DNA of 64,000 nt, from the NCBI RefSeq assembly GCF_002237755.1, contig NZ_MWSJ01000001.1:62001-126000 (forward strand), read 5' to 3'. The first letter of the stretch is position 1; the number at the start of each line of letters is the position of its first letter. A model generated the notes under the pieces. The model was not told where the DNA came from. It worked only from the letters and a program-made list of their open reading frames with translations, and searched no databases. The position numbers and the translations under genes were made by a program. Of the stretch, positions 33,879 through 44,973 are shown one piece after another. This DNA comes from Lysinibacillus sp. KCTC 33748. Lineage in GTDB: Bacteria > Bacillota > Bacilli > Bacillales_A > Planococcaceae.

Positions 33879-36101
33879 ATGAGTCCATTAGTAATTGCAA
33901 ACATTGTTCTAACAGTCGTGGTTGTGCTTTATGCAGTAGGGTTATTTTTCTATCTGTTAAAAACACGCTATAAGTTTGTGCAATTGGGGAAAAAGGTTGA
34001 GTTTGATGAAAGTGTTCAAGAACGAATTCGTTATCTTATGGTCAATGTACTTGGCCAAAATAAGCTATTAAAAGATCCGAAGAGTGGTTTAATTCACGTT
34101 ATGTTCTTCTATGGATTTTTGATGGTGCAGCTAGGCGCCATTGATTTAATTTGGAAGGGGTTAGCACCTGGATCACATTTGCCGCTTGGCATTTTCTATA
34201 GTGTGTTTACATTTTTCCAAGAGCTTGTAGTATTAATGATTTTAGTGGCGGTCGTGTGGGCATTCTACCGTCGTTATGTAGAAAAGCTAGTACGTCTAAA
34301 ACGAGGCTGGAAAAATGGGCTTGTGTTAATATTCATTGGCGGGTTAATGGTATCCACATTGCTTGCAAATGGTATGGGACTAATTTGGCATGGTGAAGAA
34401 CTAACATATACAGAGCCAGTTGCTTCTGGCATTGCTGCTATTTTTAGCTTCTTACCAGCATCAGCAGCGGCAGTTGTTTTCTATGTAATGTGGTGGGCGC
34501 ACTTATTAATTCTATTAACATTCTTAGTGTATGTACCACAATCGAAGCACTTCCACTTAATTGTGAGTCCAATCAATGTGTACATGAATCGTTTAGATCG
34601 TACAGGTACTTTAACACCAATCGATTTCGAAGCATTAGAAAATGCTGAAGATGAAGAGGATATTCCAGCAATTGGTGTTGGACGTATTCAAGACTTCACA
34701 CAAAAACAAATGCTAGATTTATATTCTTGTGTAGAGTGCGGACGCTGTACAAATATGTGCCCAGCGTCAGGGACAGGGAAAATGCTATCACCGATGGATT
34801 TAATCGTGAAGCTACGTGATCATTTAACATTTACTGGTGCTGTTGAGATTAAGCAAAAGCCTTGGGTACCTTATCAATTCTTTGCTAAAACAAAGGGGAA
34901 TCAGTTAGCGATGGCAGCTGGTGCTGAGGGGGCAGTTATTGAAGATATTTACAGCCCTTCTTTAATCGGCGAAGTCATTACAGAAGAAGAGATTTGGGCA
35001 TGTACAACTTGCCGTAACTGTGAAGATCAATGTCCTGTTATGAATGAGCACGTCGATAAAATTATTGATTTACGTCGTTACTTAACAATGACTGAAGGAA
35101 AAGTAAACCCTGATGCACAACGCGCGATGACAAATATCGAACGTCAAGGCAATCCTTGGGGCTTAAACCGTAAAGAAAAAGAAAATTGGCGTGACCTAGA
35201 TCCAACAATTCATATTCCAACAGTGAAAGAGCTGAAAAAATCAGGCGAAGAAATGGAATATTTATTCTGGGTAGGTTCAATGGGGGCGTTTGATAACCGC
35301 TCACAAAAAATTGCCTTAGCATTCTGTCGTCTATTAAACGAGGCGGGCGTGAAGTTTGCGATTTTAGGAAATAAAGAGAAAAACTCTGGGGACACTCCTC
35401 GTCGTTTAGGAAATGAGTTTTTATTCCAAGAGCTGGCGACAGCGAATATTGATGAATTTGAGAAAAACGACGTGAAGAAAATCGTTACAATTGACCCTCA
35501 TGCTTACAATATCTTTAAAAATGAATACCAAGACTTTGGCTGGAAGGGTGAGGTCTACCACCATACAGAACTATTGAATCGATTGATTGATGAAAATCGT
35601 CTAGCGTTAAATTACGAAGTTCATGAAACGATTGTGTTTCACGATTCTTGTTATTTAGGTCGTTATAACGATGTTTATGATGCACCACGTGAGATTTTAC
35701 GAGGTATTCCAGGTATTAAGCTTGTGGAAATGGAGCGTAATCGTGAAGAAGCAATGTGCTGTGGCGCAGGTGGCGGCTTAATGTGGATGGAAGAGCATGT
35801 CGGCAACCGAATTAACGTAGCAAGAACAGAGCAAGCTTTAGCAACGAATGCTTCAGTTATTTCTTCTGGATGTCCTTATTGCTTAACGATGCTTGAGGAT
35901 GGTACGAAGGCAAAAGAGGTTGAGGATACAATCGGTACATTCGATGTTGCAGAACTATTGGAGCGTTCAGTATTTGGTGAAAAAGTGAAAGCTGTCGAAG
36001 AGTCTGTTGAAGAAGCAGCGGATGTAATGGTTGAAGAAGTAGTAGCTTCTGTGGATAGTGTCGAACAAAACGAGAAAGCAGAGACTAGCGCAGAAAAATG
36101 A
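33879..36101 (+). CDS. fadF: FadF/YwjF, membrane-linked iron-sulfur reductase for fatty acid oxidation
   Basis: The 740-residue protein has an N-terminal NarI-like membrane domain of about six helices (residues 1-230). Two 4Fe-4S ferredoxin motifs follow, CVECGRCTNMCP (about 284) and CTTCRNCEDQCP (about 374), then two CCG domains of the heterodisulfide-reductase type (HDSCYLG at about 588, MCCGAGGG at about 626). The last 40 residues are an acidic Glu/Val-rich tail. It probably passes electrons from the acyl-CoA dehydrogenase/ETF system to the quinone pool. In B. subtilis fadF-acdA-rpoE form a FadR-controlled operon; here fadF has its own terminator and the other genes lie further on. Confidence 0.88.
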   Translation: MSPLVIANIVLTVVVVLYAVGLFFYLLKTRYKFVQLGKKVEFDESVQERIRYLMVNVLGQNKLLKDPKSGLIHVMFFYGFLMVQLGAIDLIWKGLAPGSHLPLGIFYSVFTFFQELVVLMILVAVVWAFYRRYVEKLVRLKRGWKNGLVLIFIGGLMVSTLLANGMGLIWHGEELTYTEPVASGIAAIFSFLPASAAAVVFYVMWWAHLLILLTFLVYVPQSKHFHLIVSPINVYMNRLDRTGTLTPIDFEALENAEDEEDIPAIGVGRIQDFTQKQMLDLYSCVECGRCTNMCPASGTGKMLSPMDLIVKLRDHLTFTGAVEIKQKPWVPYQFFAKTKGNQLAMAAGAEGAVIEDIYSPSLIGEVITEEEIWACTTCRNCEDQCPVMNEHVDKIIDLRRYLTMTEGKVNPDAQRAMTNIERQGNPWGLNRKEKENWRDLDPTIHIPTVKELKKSGEEMEYLFWVGSMGAFDNRSQKIALAFCRLLNEAGVKFAILGNKEKNSGDTPRRLGNEFLFQELATANIDEFEKNDVKKIVTIDPHAYNIFKNEYQDFGWKGEVYHHTELLNRLIDENRLALNYEVHETIVFHDSCYLGRYNDVYDAPREILRGIPGIKLVEMERNREEAMCCGAGGGLMWMEEHVGNRINVARTEQALATNASVISSGCPYCLTMLEDGTKAKEVEDTIGTFDVAELLERSVFGEKVKAVEESVEEAADVMVEEVVASVDSVEQNEKAETSAEK

Positions 36102-36183
36102 TGGTTATTGCAGAGATATTTTAGTTATCTGAAAAATATAAATTGCACAATAAATAATTGTTTTGTAGAATAAGATTAAATGG

Positions 36184-36216
36184 AAATGGGAGTTGTACTT
36201 AAAACTCCCATTTTTC
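36184..36216 (+). terminator. fadF intrinsic terminator
   Basis: AATGGGAGTT pairs with AACTCCCATT around GTACTTAA, followed by TTTC. Confidence 0.8.
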
Positions 36217-36228
36217 ATCGATAGAGGT

Positions 36229-36248
36229 CGAGCGAGCGTTCAGTCAAC
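36229..36248 (-). promoter_or_regulatory. Candidate operator upstream of the thiolase operon (shared dyad, site 2)
   Basis: CGAGCGAGCGTTCAGTCAAC is the reverse complement of the fadF site apart from symmetric T/C and A/G changes in the dyad. A TATACT at 36260-36265 could be the minus-10 of the operon. Confidence 0.5.
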
Positions 36249-36299
36249 GTTGATGCTCTTATACTTCTTCTAGAACGTAAAACAAAAGGGGTGTTTTAC

Positions 36300-37505
36300 T
36301 TGAATAGAGCAGTAATTTTAGCAGGAGCAAGAACTGCATTTGGTAAGTTTGGAGGTTCACTATCAGCATTAAGCGCCAGTGATTTAGGCGCGATCGCCAT
36401 AAAAGGGGCATTTGAGAAAGCGAATATTTCGCCTGATGAAGTGGATGAAGTAATTTTAGGCTCCGTTTTACAAGGGGGACAGGGCCAAATTCCTTCAAGG
36501 CAGGCTGCGATCAAAGCAAGCTTACCAATAGCAGTGAAAACAGAAACGATTAACAAGGTTTGTGCGTCAGGGATGCGTGCTGTAACACTAGCGGATCAGC
36601 TAATTCGATTAGGGGACGAAGAAGTAATAATCGCTGGTGGTATGGAATCTATGTCCAATGCACCGTATTATCTACAAAATGGTCGAACAGGCTTACGCAT
36701 GGGCGATTCAACAATGGTAGATGGCATGCTATATGATGGCTTAACATGTGCTTTCGATAAGACAAGGCCGCATATTGGAAGCTACGGTAATGTAACGGCC
36801 AAAGAATATTCGTTAAGCCGTGAGGAGCAGGATGCTTGGTCTGTTCGCAGTCATGAACGTGCACTTGCAGCAATTGAAAAAGGTTACTTTGCTGAAGAAA
36901 TCGTACCTGTGGAAATTCCACAACGTAGGGGAGAGCCGCTTCATGTCGATACGGACGAGGCACCAAGAGCTGGTACGTCAATAGAAGTACTTGCAAAACT
37001 CAAGCCAGCCTTTGATAAGGATGGAACGATTACAGCAGGTAATGCACCTGGCGTTAACGATGGTGCATGTGCCTTAGTAGTAATGAGTGAGGAACGTGCA
37101 GCGCGTGAAGGAAGAGAGCCGCTGGCGGTGATTATCGGCCATGAAGAGCTTGCGATTGAACCAGAGAACTTCCCGCAAACACCAGGGCTTGTCATTAACC
37201 AATTACTTAAAAAGACGGGGAAATCATTAGCTGACATTGATTTGATTGAAATCAATGAAGCATTTGCAGCAGTAGCTCTTGTCAGCAAGCAGCTGGCGGA
37301 TTTAGATGCTGAAAAGGTCAATGTTAACGGTGGTGCAGTTGCGTTAGGTCATCCAATCGGAGCATCTGGAGCACGCATTATTTTAACACTTGCTCATGAA
37401 CTAAAACGTCGTGGCGGTGGTATCGGAATTGCTGCTATCTGCTCAGGTGGAGGGCAAGGCGATGCGATTATGATTGAAGTACCGAAAACAGGGGGACACG
37501 AATGA
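36300..37505 (+). CDS. Acetyl-CoA C-acyltransferase (thiolase)
   Basis: The preferred start is the TTG at 36300, eight bases after AAAAGGGG (401 residues). Thiolase signatures are complete: the acyl-enzyme cysteine in [12 protein letters not shown] (about 88), [27 protein letters not shown] and the C-terminal cysteine in [10 protein letters not shown]. It cleaves 3-ketoacyl-CoA, or in reverse condenses acetyl-CoA. It is the first gene of an operon with a 3-hydroxyacyl-CoA dehydrogenase (four-base overlap) and two acyl-CoA dehydrogenases, so degradation of short or branched acyl-CoAs is the likely job. Confidence 0.9.
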   Translation: MNRAVILAGARTAFGKFGGSLSALSASDLGAIAIKGAFEKANISPDEVDEVILGSVLQGGQGQIPSRQAAIKASLPIAVKTETINKVCASGMRAVTLADQLIRLGDEEVIIAGGMESMSNAPYYLQNGRTGLRMGDSTMVDGMLYDGLTCAFDKTRPHIGSYGNVTAKEYSLSREEQDAWSVRSHERALAAIEKGYFAEEIVPVEIPQRRGEPLHVDTDEAPRAGTSIEVLAKLKPAFDKDGTITAGNAPGVNDGACALVVMSEERAAREGREPLAVIIGHEELAIEPENFPQTPGLVINQLLKKTGKSLADIDLIEINEAFAAVALVSKQLADLDAEKVNVNGGAVALGHPIGASGARIILTLAHELKRRGGGIGIAAICSGGGQGDAIMIEVPKTGGHE

Positions 37506-38356
37506 TGGGAATTCAAAAAGTAATGGTTATTGGTGCAGGGCAAATGGGCTCTGGCATTGCACAAGTTTGTGCACAAGCTGGCTATGATGTAAAACTGAAC
37601 GACATGAAACAAGAATTTTTCGAACGCGGTTTAGGAGTCATTACGAAAAACCTAACACGTGATGTCGAAAAGGGGCGTAAAACTGAGGATGAGAAGGCAG
37701 CCATTTTAGGTCGTATTAATATGTCACTAGATTTACAGGATGCTAGTGATGTAGATATTATCATCGAGGCTGCTGTGGAGAATATGGAAGTGAAGCAATC
37801 CATCTTTAAGCAAATTGATCAGATTGCACCGGCACACGCCATTTTAGCTACGAATACATCATCTTTACCAATTACGGAAATTGCAGCTGTTACGAATCGT
37901 CCAGAGCAAGTGATTGGTATGCACTTTATGAATCCTGTACCTGTTATGAAGCTTGTAGAAATTATTCGAGGGTTAGCTACTAGTGATGAAGTCTACAAAG
38001 CAGTTGAAGACATGACAGTAAAACTATCGAAAACGCCAGTGGAAGTAAATGACTTCCCAGGTTTTATTTCGAATCGTATTTTATTACCAATGATTAATGA
38101 AGCGATTTACGCATTGTATGAAGGTGTAGCGTCGAAAGAAGCCATTGACGATGTAATGAAGCTCGGCATGAATCATCCGATGGGACCGTTAACATTGGCA
38201 GATTTTATTGGCCTTGATACATGTCTATCCATTATGGAGATTTTACATGAGGGCTTAGGTGATAGTAAATATAGACCTTGTCCATTGCTTCGTAAGTATG
38301 TGGCAGCAGGATGGCTAGGTAAAAAATCTGGAAGAGGCTTTTACGTTTATGAATAA
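37502..38356 (+). CDS. hbd: 3-hydroxybutyryl-CoA dehydrogenase
   Basis: The 284-residue NAD-dependent enzyme has the Rossmann sequence [22 protein letters not shown] at the start, the signature [30 protein letters not shown], and the helical C-terminal domain with [41 protein letters not shown] and the ending [10 protein letters not shown]. It oxidises (S)-3-hydroxyacyl-CoA to the 3-keto form used by the thiolase upstream. Two ATGs (37502, 37505) are possible; both overlap or abut the thiolase stop, showing coupling. Confidence 0.93.
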   Translation: MMGIQKVMVIGAGQMGSGIAQVCAQAGYDVKLNDMKQEFFERGLGVITKNLTRDVEKGRKTEDEKAAILGRINMSLDLQDASDVDIIIEAAVENMEVKQSIFKQIDQIAPAHAILATNTSSLPITEIAAVTNRPEQVIGMHFMNPVPVMKLVEIIRGLATSDEVYKAVEDMTVKLSKTPVEVNDFPGFISNRILLPMINEAIYALYEGVASKEAIDDVMKLGMNHPMGPLTLADFIGLDTCLSIMEILHEGLGDSKYRPCPLLRKYVAAGWLGKKSGRGFYVYE

Positions 38357-38425
38357 TCCTATGGGGATGGGACGATTCAAATGAAATGAAATGCAACGGG
38401 ACAACGTACAGGGGTGACATTATAG

Positions 38426-39562
38426 ATGCATTTACAATTTACAGATGAACAAATAATGATGCGTGATATGGTTCGTGATTTTGCTCAGGATAAAATTGAA
38501 CCGTGGGTAGAACGTATGGAAGCAGGAGAGTTTCCACGTGAACTCCTTGCGCAAATGGGAGAATTAGGTTTAATGGGGATTACAACGCCTGAGGAATTAG
38601 GCGGCTCAGCGATGGATTTCACATCGTACATAATTGCAATCAATGAACTATCAAAGGTTAGCGCAGTAATGGGTGTTATTTTATCCGTGCATACTTCGGT
38701 TGGAACAAACCCTATCATTTATTTCGGCAATGATGAACAGAAGAAACGCTATGTTCCAAAGCTTGCCGCGGGTGAATATTTAGGGGCATTTTGTTTAACA
38801 GAGTCTAGCGCTGGTTCTGACGCTGGCTCTTTACAATCCAAAGCGGTGCGAGATGGTGATGAATATGTCATCAACGGCTCCAAGGTGTTTATTACAAACG
38901 GTGGAGAAGCAGATGTTTATATTGTCTTTGCTTCAACGAACCCTGCTGAAAAAACACGTGGTATTTCAGCATTTATTGTTGAAAAAGGAACACCAGGCTT
39001 AATCATAGGTAAAGATGAACATAAAATGGGCTTACACGGCTCACGTACAGTTCAACTAACATTCGACAACTGTCGCATTCCAGCCGCAAACCTTCTTGGG
39101 GAGGAAGGGGAAGGCTTTAAAATTGCAATGGCTAACTTAGACGTTGGACGTATTGGAATCGCAGCTCAATCTCTAGGCATTGCCGAAGCGGCGCTAGAGG
39201 CAGCTACTGCGTATGCAAAAGAACGTGTCCAATTTGGAAAGCCTATTGCAGCGCAACAAGGGGTTGGCTTCAAGCTTGCTGATATGGCAACTGCCGTAGA
39301 GTCAGCAAAGTTACTAGTTTTTCGAGCAGCAGATTTACGCACAAAAGGGTTGCCATGCGGAGCCGAGGCCTCGATGGCGAAACTTTTTGCCTCTCGTACA
39401 GCCGTGCAAACAGCGATAGACGCTATACAAATTTTTGGTGGCTATGGCTATACAAAAGACTATCCTGTAGAACGATATTTCCGAGATGCAAAGGTGACAG
39501 AAATATACGAAGGTACAAGCGAAATTCAAAAGCTAGTCATTAGTAAACATTTACTTAAATAA
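38426..39562 (+). CDS. Short/branched-chain acyl-CoA dehydrogenase
   Basis: The 378-residue flavoenzyme has the standard acyl-CoA dehydrogenase layout: CLTESSAGSDAGSL for FAD contact, VFITNGGEADVYIVFA, a middle beta domain, [41 protein letters not shown], and the catalytic glutamate in IYEGTSEIQ. It introduces the 2,3-double bond into an acyl-CoA and passes electrons to ETF. It is followed by the paralogue acdA; the two presumably differ in chain length or branching of substrate. Confidence 0.88.
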   Translation: MHLQFTDEQIMMRDMVRDFAQDKIEPWVERMEAGEFPRELLAQMGELGLMGITTPEELGGSAMDFTSYIIAINELSKVSAVMGVILSVHTSVGTNPIIYFGNDEQKKRYVPKLAAGEYLGAFCLTESSAGSDAGSLQSKAVRDGDEYVINGSKVFITNGGEADVYIVFASTNPAEKTRGISAFIVEKGTPGLIIGKDEHKMGLHGSRTVQLTFDNCRIPAANLLGEEGEGFKIAMANLDVGRIGIAAQSLGIAEAALEAATAYAKERVQFGKPIAAQQGVGFKLADMATAVESAKLLVFRAADLRTKGLPCGAEASMAKLFASRTAVQTAIDAIQIFGGYGYTKDYPVERYFRDAKVTEIYEGTSEIQKLVISKHLLK

Positions 39563-39695
39563 AGTCTGATGTTATTGCGAAGTTGATTTTTCAAGGATGG
39601 TTGGCGATTGCACAGGGAAGACCGTTAATCCCGAGAAATATCATCACATATAGAAATCAACAAAACTGAGTCTAACGAAAAAGGGGAAATGGACA

Positions 39696-40832
39696 ATGAA
39701 CTTTCAATTAACAGAAGAGCATGAGCAATTACGTGAAATGATTCGTGATTTTGCTATCAATGAAGTAGCACCAACAGCAGCTGAACGTGACGAGAACGAA
39801 GAGTTTGACCGTGCAATTTTCGATAAAATGGCAGAGCTAGGCTTAACGGGTATTCCATGGCCAGAAGAATACGGCGGTGCAGGCTTTGATTATCTTGCAT
39901 ATGTCATTGCAGTAGAAGAATTATCACGTGTATGTGCTTCAACAGGGGTAACTTTATCAGCACATACTTCACTTGCGGGTTGGCCGATCTTTAAATTCGG
40001 TAATGAAGAACAAAAACAAAAATACCTTCGTCCAATGGCAGAAGGTAAACATATCGGTGCATACGGCTTAACGGAGCCAGGATCAGGTTCGGATGCTGGT
40101 GGCATGAAAACATATGCAAAACGTGATGGCGATGATTATATTATAAACGGCTCGAAAATCTTCATTACGAACGGTGGAGTAGCAGATACATATGTTGTAT
40201 TTGCAGTAACAGATCCAGAAGCTAAACATGGCACATCTGCTTTTATCGTTGAAGCAGGCTTTGAAGGCTTCTCGGTAGGAAAGAAGGAGAAAAAGCTAGG
40301 TATTCGTTCATCTCCTACAACTGAAATTATTTTTGATAACTGTCGCGTTCCGAAAGAAAACCTGCTTGGAGCTGAGGGAGAAGGCTTCAAAATTGCGATG
40401 ACAACACTAGATGGAGGACGTAATGGTATTGCCGCACAAGCTCTAGGTATTGCCCAAGGCGCATTGGATGCAGCGGTTGAATACGGTAAAGAGCGTGTGC
40501 AATTTGGTAAGCCGATTACTGCCAACCAAGGTGTATCCTTTAAGCTTGCAGATATGGCAACTCAAATTGAAGCATCTCGACTGCTTACATACCAAGCGGC
40601 TTGGTTAGAATCAAATGGTCTACCTTATGGTAAGGCGTCAGCAATGGCAAAATTAATGGCTGGGGATACGGCGATGAGTGTAACGACTGAGGCGGTTCAA
40701 GTCTTTGGTGGATATGGTTATACGAAGGATTATCCAGTTGAACGCTTCATGCGTGATGCAAAAATTACACAAATTTACGAAGGTACACAAGAGATTCAAC
40801 GACTTGTTATCTCTCGTATGTTGACAAAGTAA
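39696..40832 (+). CDS. acdA: Acyl-CoA dehydrogenase AcdA
   Basis: The 378-residue protein follows B. subtilis AcdA from end to end: [63 protein letters not shown], and the catalytic glutamate in [19 protein letters not shown]. It oxidises acyl-CoA with FAD in beta-oxidation or branched-chain breakdown. The start ATG follows AAAAGGGGAAATGGACA. Only three bases separate its stop from the TetR gene. Confidence 0.93.
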   Translation: MNFQLTEEHEQLREMIRDFAINEVAPTAAERDENEEFDRAIFDKMAELGLTGIPWPEEYGGAGFDYLAYVIAVEELSRVCASTGVTLSAHTSLAGWPIFKFGNEEQKQKYLRPMAEGKHIGAYGLTEPGSGSDAGGMKTYAKRDGDDYIINGSKIFITNGGVADTYVVFAVTDPEAKHGTSAFIVEAGFEGFSVGKKEKKLGIRSSPTTEIIFDNCRVPKENLLGAEGEGFKIAMTTLDGGRNGIAAQALGIAQGALDAAVEYGKERVQFGKPITANQGVSFKLADMATQIEASRLLTYQAAWLESNGLPYGKASAMAKLMAGDTAMSVTTEAVQVFGGYGYTKDYPVERFMRDAKITQIYEGTQEIQRLVISRMLTK

Positions 40833-40835
40833 CGT

Positions 40836-41468
40836 ATGACAGAAAAAGATAAAAGACCCCAAGTACAGTCAACAGTAAAAGATGAAAATCTCATCGCCAT
40901 TCGTCGAGAACAGATGATAGAGGGAGCCATTAGATTATTTAAAGAAAAAGGGTTTCACCGTGCCACAACGAGAGAAATTGCAAAAGCTGCAGGCTTTAGT
41001 ATCGGAACATTATATGAATATATTCGGACGAAGGAAGACGTCCTTTACCTTGTATGTGATAGTATTTATCACCATGCGATGGGGCGACTTTCAAGTTTTG
41101 AGATTAAGGCAGGAACGATTGAAGAGCTAAAGGAAATGATTCGAGAGTATTTCTTGCAAATTGATAGTTTGGTTGATGAGCTGACAATCATGTACCAGGA
41201 AACTAAATCGCTGTCGAAAGAAGCACAACGCTATGTATTTAGTAAAGAGTTTGAAATGGTTGCTACTTTTGAGCGATTACTAAAACGCTGTGTGCAGTCA
41301 GGTGAAATAACGATGACAGATAAACAAATTCACTTAGCAGCAAATAATTTAGTCGTTTCTGGACAAAGTTGGGCATTCCGTAAATGGGCGCTCCATCGTC
41401 AGCACTCGATTGACGAATTTATTGAAATGCAAATAACACTGTTCATTTCAGGCATAAAGGGGTTCTAA
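40836..41468 (+). CDS. TetR family regulator of the acyl-CoA operon
   Basis: The 210-residue protein has a TetR helix-turn-helix at about residues 25-72 (MIEGAIRLFKEKGFHRATTREIAKAAGFSIGTLYEYIRTKEDVL) and a long helical ligand domain. It starts three bases after acdA and is probably coupled to it. It may be the protein that binds the shared dyad before fadF (33775) and the thiolase gene (36229). It may be related to FadR-type acyl-CoA-responsive repressors, but I cannot decide orthology from the sequence. Confidence 0.82.
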   Translation: MTEKDKRPQVQSTVKDENLIAIRREQMIEGAIRLFKEKGFHRATTREIAKAAGFSIGTLYEYIRTKEDVLYLVCDSIYHHAMGRLSSFEIKAGTIEELKEMIREYFLQIDSLVDELTIMYQETKSLSKEAQRYVFSKEFEMVATFERLLKRCVQSGEITMTDKQIHLAANNLVVSGQSWAFRKWALHRQHSIDEFIEMQITLFISGIKGF

Positions 41469-41489
41469 TAAGTTCTGTAAAGGGGTTGT

Positions 41490-41531
41490 CGGTAATTGCA
41501 TAGAGCGACATTGCAATTACCGATTTTTTTT
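41490..41531 (+). terminator. Terminator of the thiolase-tetR operon
   Basis: CGGTAATTGCA (41490-41500) pairs with TGCAATTACCG (41512-41522), followed by eight Ts. Confidence 0.9.
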
Positions 41532-41597
41532 ATGATTAGAAAGCTGTTTCATTACACAAAGGGTTAATTGATTAAGGGGAGAAAGTGGGGATTTCAT

Positions 41598-44500
41598 ATG
41601 ACAAAGGTAGAAGTATATCGTCCAAAAAATCACGTACGTTTTGTTACAGCATCAAGTCTATTTGATGGACATGATGCTTCGGTTAACATTATACGACGTA
41701 TTTTACAATCGAGCGGTGTAGAGGTAATCCATTTAGGACATAACCGCTCCGTGGAAGAAGTCGTAAATGCTGCGATCCAAGAGGATGCGCAAGGTATTGC
41801 GGTATCATCTTATCAAGGCGGACATATGGAATACTTTAAATATATGTATGATTTGCTGCGTGAAAAAGGGGCGCCACATATTAAAATTTATGGTGGTGGC
41901 GGTGGTGTTATTTTACCGCGTGAAATTAAAGAGCTACATGCTTACGGGATTGCTGGGATTTTCTCACCAGAGGATGGGCGTGTTTTAGGATTACAAGGGA
42001 TGATTAATGAGAAAATTAAAGGAACTGATTTCCCGACTGCTATAGGTAGCTATCAAGAAAAGCTGGATGCTCTATCGACAGAAACACCTGAAATTTTAGC
42101 AAACTTATTAACTGCGGCTGAGTCGAATGATGATGAAGAAACGAAAAAGATGCTAGCGGAAGCTCGCAAACGCTCAAAAGGAACGCCTGTAATAGGTATT
42201 ACTGGAACAGGTGGTGCAGGTAAATCTTCCTTAACAGATGAATTAATTCGTCGTTTCTTGAAAGAGTTTCCGGATAAGCGCGTAGCTATTCTGTCTGTCG
42301 ATCCGACAAAGCAAAAGACAGGCGGCGCTTTACTTGGTGACCGAATTCGTATGAATGCGATTTTCAATAATCGCGTATATATGCGTAGTTTAGCAACTCG
42401 TGGATCTCGTACAGAGCTTACTGCTTCCATTGGGGACGTGCTAGATGTAACGCGTGTAGCGGGCTATGATTTAATCATCGTTGAAACAAGTGGTATTGGT
42501 CAGGGTGACGCGGAAATTACAAAATACACTGATCTATCTATGTATGTAATGACAAGTGAATTTGGTGCGCCTACACAGCTTGAGAAAATTGACATGATTG
42601 ATTTTGCGGATGTGATTGCCATCAATAAATTTGAACGCAAAGGCTCTGAGGATGCACTACGTCAAGTGCAGAAGCAATATCAACGTTCACGAGAGCTTTG
42701 GGATGAATCACTGGATAATATGCCTGTGTACGGTACGATTGCTAGTCAATTTAATGACAAAGGAACGAATGCTTTATTTGCTGCATTAGTAAATATCATT
42801 AATACGAAGACAGGTAGTCATTGGGAGACGGGCTATGAGCAATTTGCGAAAACGCAAAAGCAAGATGTGATTATTCCAAACGACCGTCGTTATTATTTAC
42901 GAGAACTCACGGACACTGTGCGTGGCTATCATAAAAAATCAGAGCAACAGGTGGAATTTGCTCGCCGTCTATTCCAATTAGAGGGATCTATTGAAACGAT
43001 TAAGGAAAAGGCGCCAAATGATGCATTAATCGCATCTCTTACTTCTTTAGCGGAAGGTGTTAGAGATGAATTAACGGCTGAATCTAAACGTATTTTAGAT
43101 AATTGGCATGCTTTAAAAGAAGCGTATGCTGGAGATGAATTAGTAACGAAAGTTCGAGATAAGGAAATTCGAACAATTTTAAAGACAATGAGTTTATCTG
43201 GTACGAAAATTCCTAAAGTTGCCTTGCCAAAATTCGTAGATTATGGTGAAATTTTACGCTGGGTTTATAAAGAAAATGTACCTGGTGAATTCCCATATAC
43301 AGCTGGGGTATTCCAATTTAAACGTGAAGGGGAAGATCCGAAGCGACAATTTGCTGGCGAAGGAACGCCTGAGCGTACGAATAAACGATTCCATTATTTA
43401 TCGAAGGATGATGATGCGAAACGTTTATCAACAGCATTTGATTCGGTAACGCTATATGGTGAAGATCCAGATTACCGACCTGATATTTATGGGAAGGTTG
43501 GAGAGTCGGGTGTTTCTATTTGTACGTTAGAGGATATGAAAAAGCTATATGCAGGCTTTGATTTATGTGCACCATCAACTTCTGTATCGATGACAATTAA
43601 CGGTCCAGCACCGGTTATTTTGGCAATGTTCATGAATACGGCTATTGATCAGCAAGTGAAACTACGTGAGAAAGAACTGGGTCGACCTTTAACAGTTGAA
43701 GAATTTACGGAGACGCGCGAGAAAACATTACAGGTTGTACGCGGAACCGTGCAAGCAGATATTTTAAAGGAAGATCAAGGGCAAAATACATGTATATTCT
43801 CAACAGAGTTTGCGTTACGTATGATGGGAGATATTCAGCAATACTTTATCGATCATAAAGTTCGTAATTATTATTCTGTATCTATTTCTGGTTACCATAT
43901 TGCTGAAGCTGGTGCGAACCCAATTTCACAGTTGGCCTTTACATTAGCAAATGGCTTTACGTATGTAGAATATTATTTAAGTCGAGGAATGAATATTGAC
44001 GACTTTGCGCCAAATCTATCATTCTTCTTCTCTAATGGACTTGATCCAGAGTACACAGTTATTGGACGCGTAGCTCGCCGTATTTGGGCAATTGTTATGC
44101 GTGATAAGTACGGCGCCAATGAACGAGCGCAAAAATTAAAATATCATATTCAAACATCTGGACGTAGTTTGCATGCGCAGGAGATTGACTTTAATGATAT
44201 CCGCACAACGTTACAAGCGTTAATGGCATTACAGGATAACTGTAATTCATTGCATACGAATGCATATGATGAGGCTATTACAACGCCTACAGAAGAATCT
44301 GTACGTCGTGCGATGGCTATTCAAATGATTATTACGAAGGAACATGGCTTAGCAAAAAACGAAAACCCATTACAAGGAGCGTTTATCGTAGAAGAGTTAA
44401 CAGATCTTGTAGAAGAAGCGGTACTAGAAGAGTTTGATCGTATCAATGATCGTGGTGGCGTACTAGGTGCAATGGAAACACAATATCAACGTGGTAAGAT

Positions 44501-44846
44501 TCAAGAGGAATCTATGCACTACGAGATGCTAAAGCATTCAGGTGAGTTACCAATCATTGGTGTAAACACATACTTAAATCCGAATCCGCCTTCTGAAGAT
44601 GAAATTAACAATATGGAAATTGCGCGTGCATCGACGGAAGAAAAAGAGACGCAAATTCGTAATTTACAAGCCTTCTGGAAGCAACATGAAGGCGAGAACG
44701 CAGCGGCACTTGCCCGATTACAACAAGTAGCTGTAAACAACGGTAATATTTTCGCGGAGCTTATGGAAACCGTAAAAGTCGCTAGCTTAGGGCAAATCAC
44801 GAATGCTTTATACGAGGTAGGCGGACAATATCGTCGTAATATGTAA
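41598..44846 (+). CDS. icmF: Fused isobutyryl-CoA mutase (IcmF), adenosylcobalamin-dependent
   Basis: The preferred start is the ATG at 41598 (1082 residues); the TTG at 41568 would put the GGGGAGAAAGTGGGG site inside the gene. Domains in order: a B12-binding domain (1-140; [17 protein letters not shown] and IYGGGGGVI), a MeaB-like G-protein chaperone (about 190-420; P-loop [18 protein letters not shown]), a linker, and the TIM-barrel mutase domain (about 520-1082; [26 protein letters not shown] region). It interconverts isobutyryl-CoA and n-butyryl-CoA and repairs itself through its GTPase. It is transcribed separately from the acyl-CoA genes just upstream, which would consume its product. 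Confidence 0.95.
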   Translation: MTKVEVYRPKNHVRFVTASSLFDGHDASVNIIRRILQSSGVEVIHLGHNRSVEEVVNAAIQEDAQGIAVSSYQGGHMEYFKYMYDLLREKGAPHIKIYGGGGGVILPREIKELHAYGIAGIFSPEDGRVLGLQGMINEKIKGTDFPTAIGSYQEKLDALSTETPEILANLLTAAESNDDEETKKMLAEARKRSKGTPVIGITGTGGAGKSSLTDELIRRFLKEFPDKRVAILSVDPTKQKTGGALLGDRIRMNAIFNNRVYMRSLATRGSRTELTASIGDVLDVTRVAGYDLIIVETSGIGQGDAEITKYTDLSMYVMTSEFGAPTQLEKIDMIDFADVIAINKFERKGSEDALRQVQKQYQRSRELWDESLDNMPVYGTIASQFNDKGTNALFAALVNIINTKTGSHWETGYEQFAKTQKQDVIIPNDRRYYLRELTDTVRGYHKKSEQQVEFARRLFQLEGSIETIKEKAPNDALIASLTSLAEGVRDELTAESKRILDNWHALKEAYAGDELVTKVRDKEIRTILKTMSLSGTKIPKVALPKFVDYGEILRWVYKENVPGEFPYTAGVFQFKREGEDPKRQFAGEGTPERTNKRFHYLSKDDDAKRLSTAFDSVTLYGEDPDYRPDIYGKVGESGVSICTLEDMKKLYAGFDLCAPSTSVSMTINGPAPVILAMFMNTAIDQQVKLREKELGRPLTVEEFTETREKTLQVVRGTVQADILKEDQGQNTCIFSTEFALRMMGDIQQYFIDHKVRNYYSVSISGYHIAEAGANPISQLAFTLANGFTYVEYYLSRGMNIDDFAPNLSFFFSNGLDPEYTVIGRVARRIWAIVMRDKYGANERAQKLKYHIQTSGRSLHAQEIDFNDIRTTLQALMALQDNCNSLHTNAYDEAITTPTEESVRRAMAIQMIITKEHGLAKNENPLQGAFIVEELTDLVEEAVLEEFDRINDRGGVLGAMETQYQRGKIQEESMHYEMLKHSGELPIIGVNTYLNPNPPSEDEINNMEIARASTEEKETQIRNLQAFWKQHEGENAAALARLQQVAVNNGNIFAELMETVKVASLGQITNALYEVGGQYRRNM

Positions 44847-44894
44847 TGATCGTTAACGTTTATTCTATTTTGTACAAAATGTTTGTATAGTTTT

Positions 44895-44930
44895 AAGTGC
44901 CTAGTCTTAGGATTAGGCACTTCTTTTTAT
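44895..44930 (+). terminator. icmF intrinsic terminator
   Basis: AAGTGCCTA (44895-44903) pairs with TAGGCACTT (44914-44922), followed by CTTTTTATTT. Confidence 0.88.
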
Positions 44931-44973
44931 TTCCGTTATAATAGAAATGTAAAAAAAAGGGGAGACGCAATAG

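Noticed and set aside
40836-41468. Assignment of this TetR protein as FadR
   Set aside because: Family and context fit, but the sequence alone does not allow me to separate FadR from other acyl-CoA-related TetR proteins.
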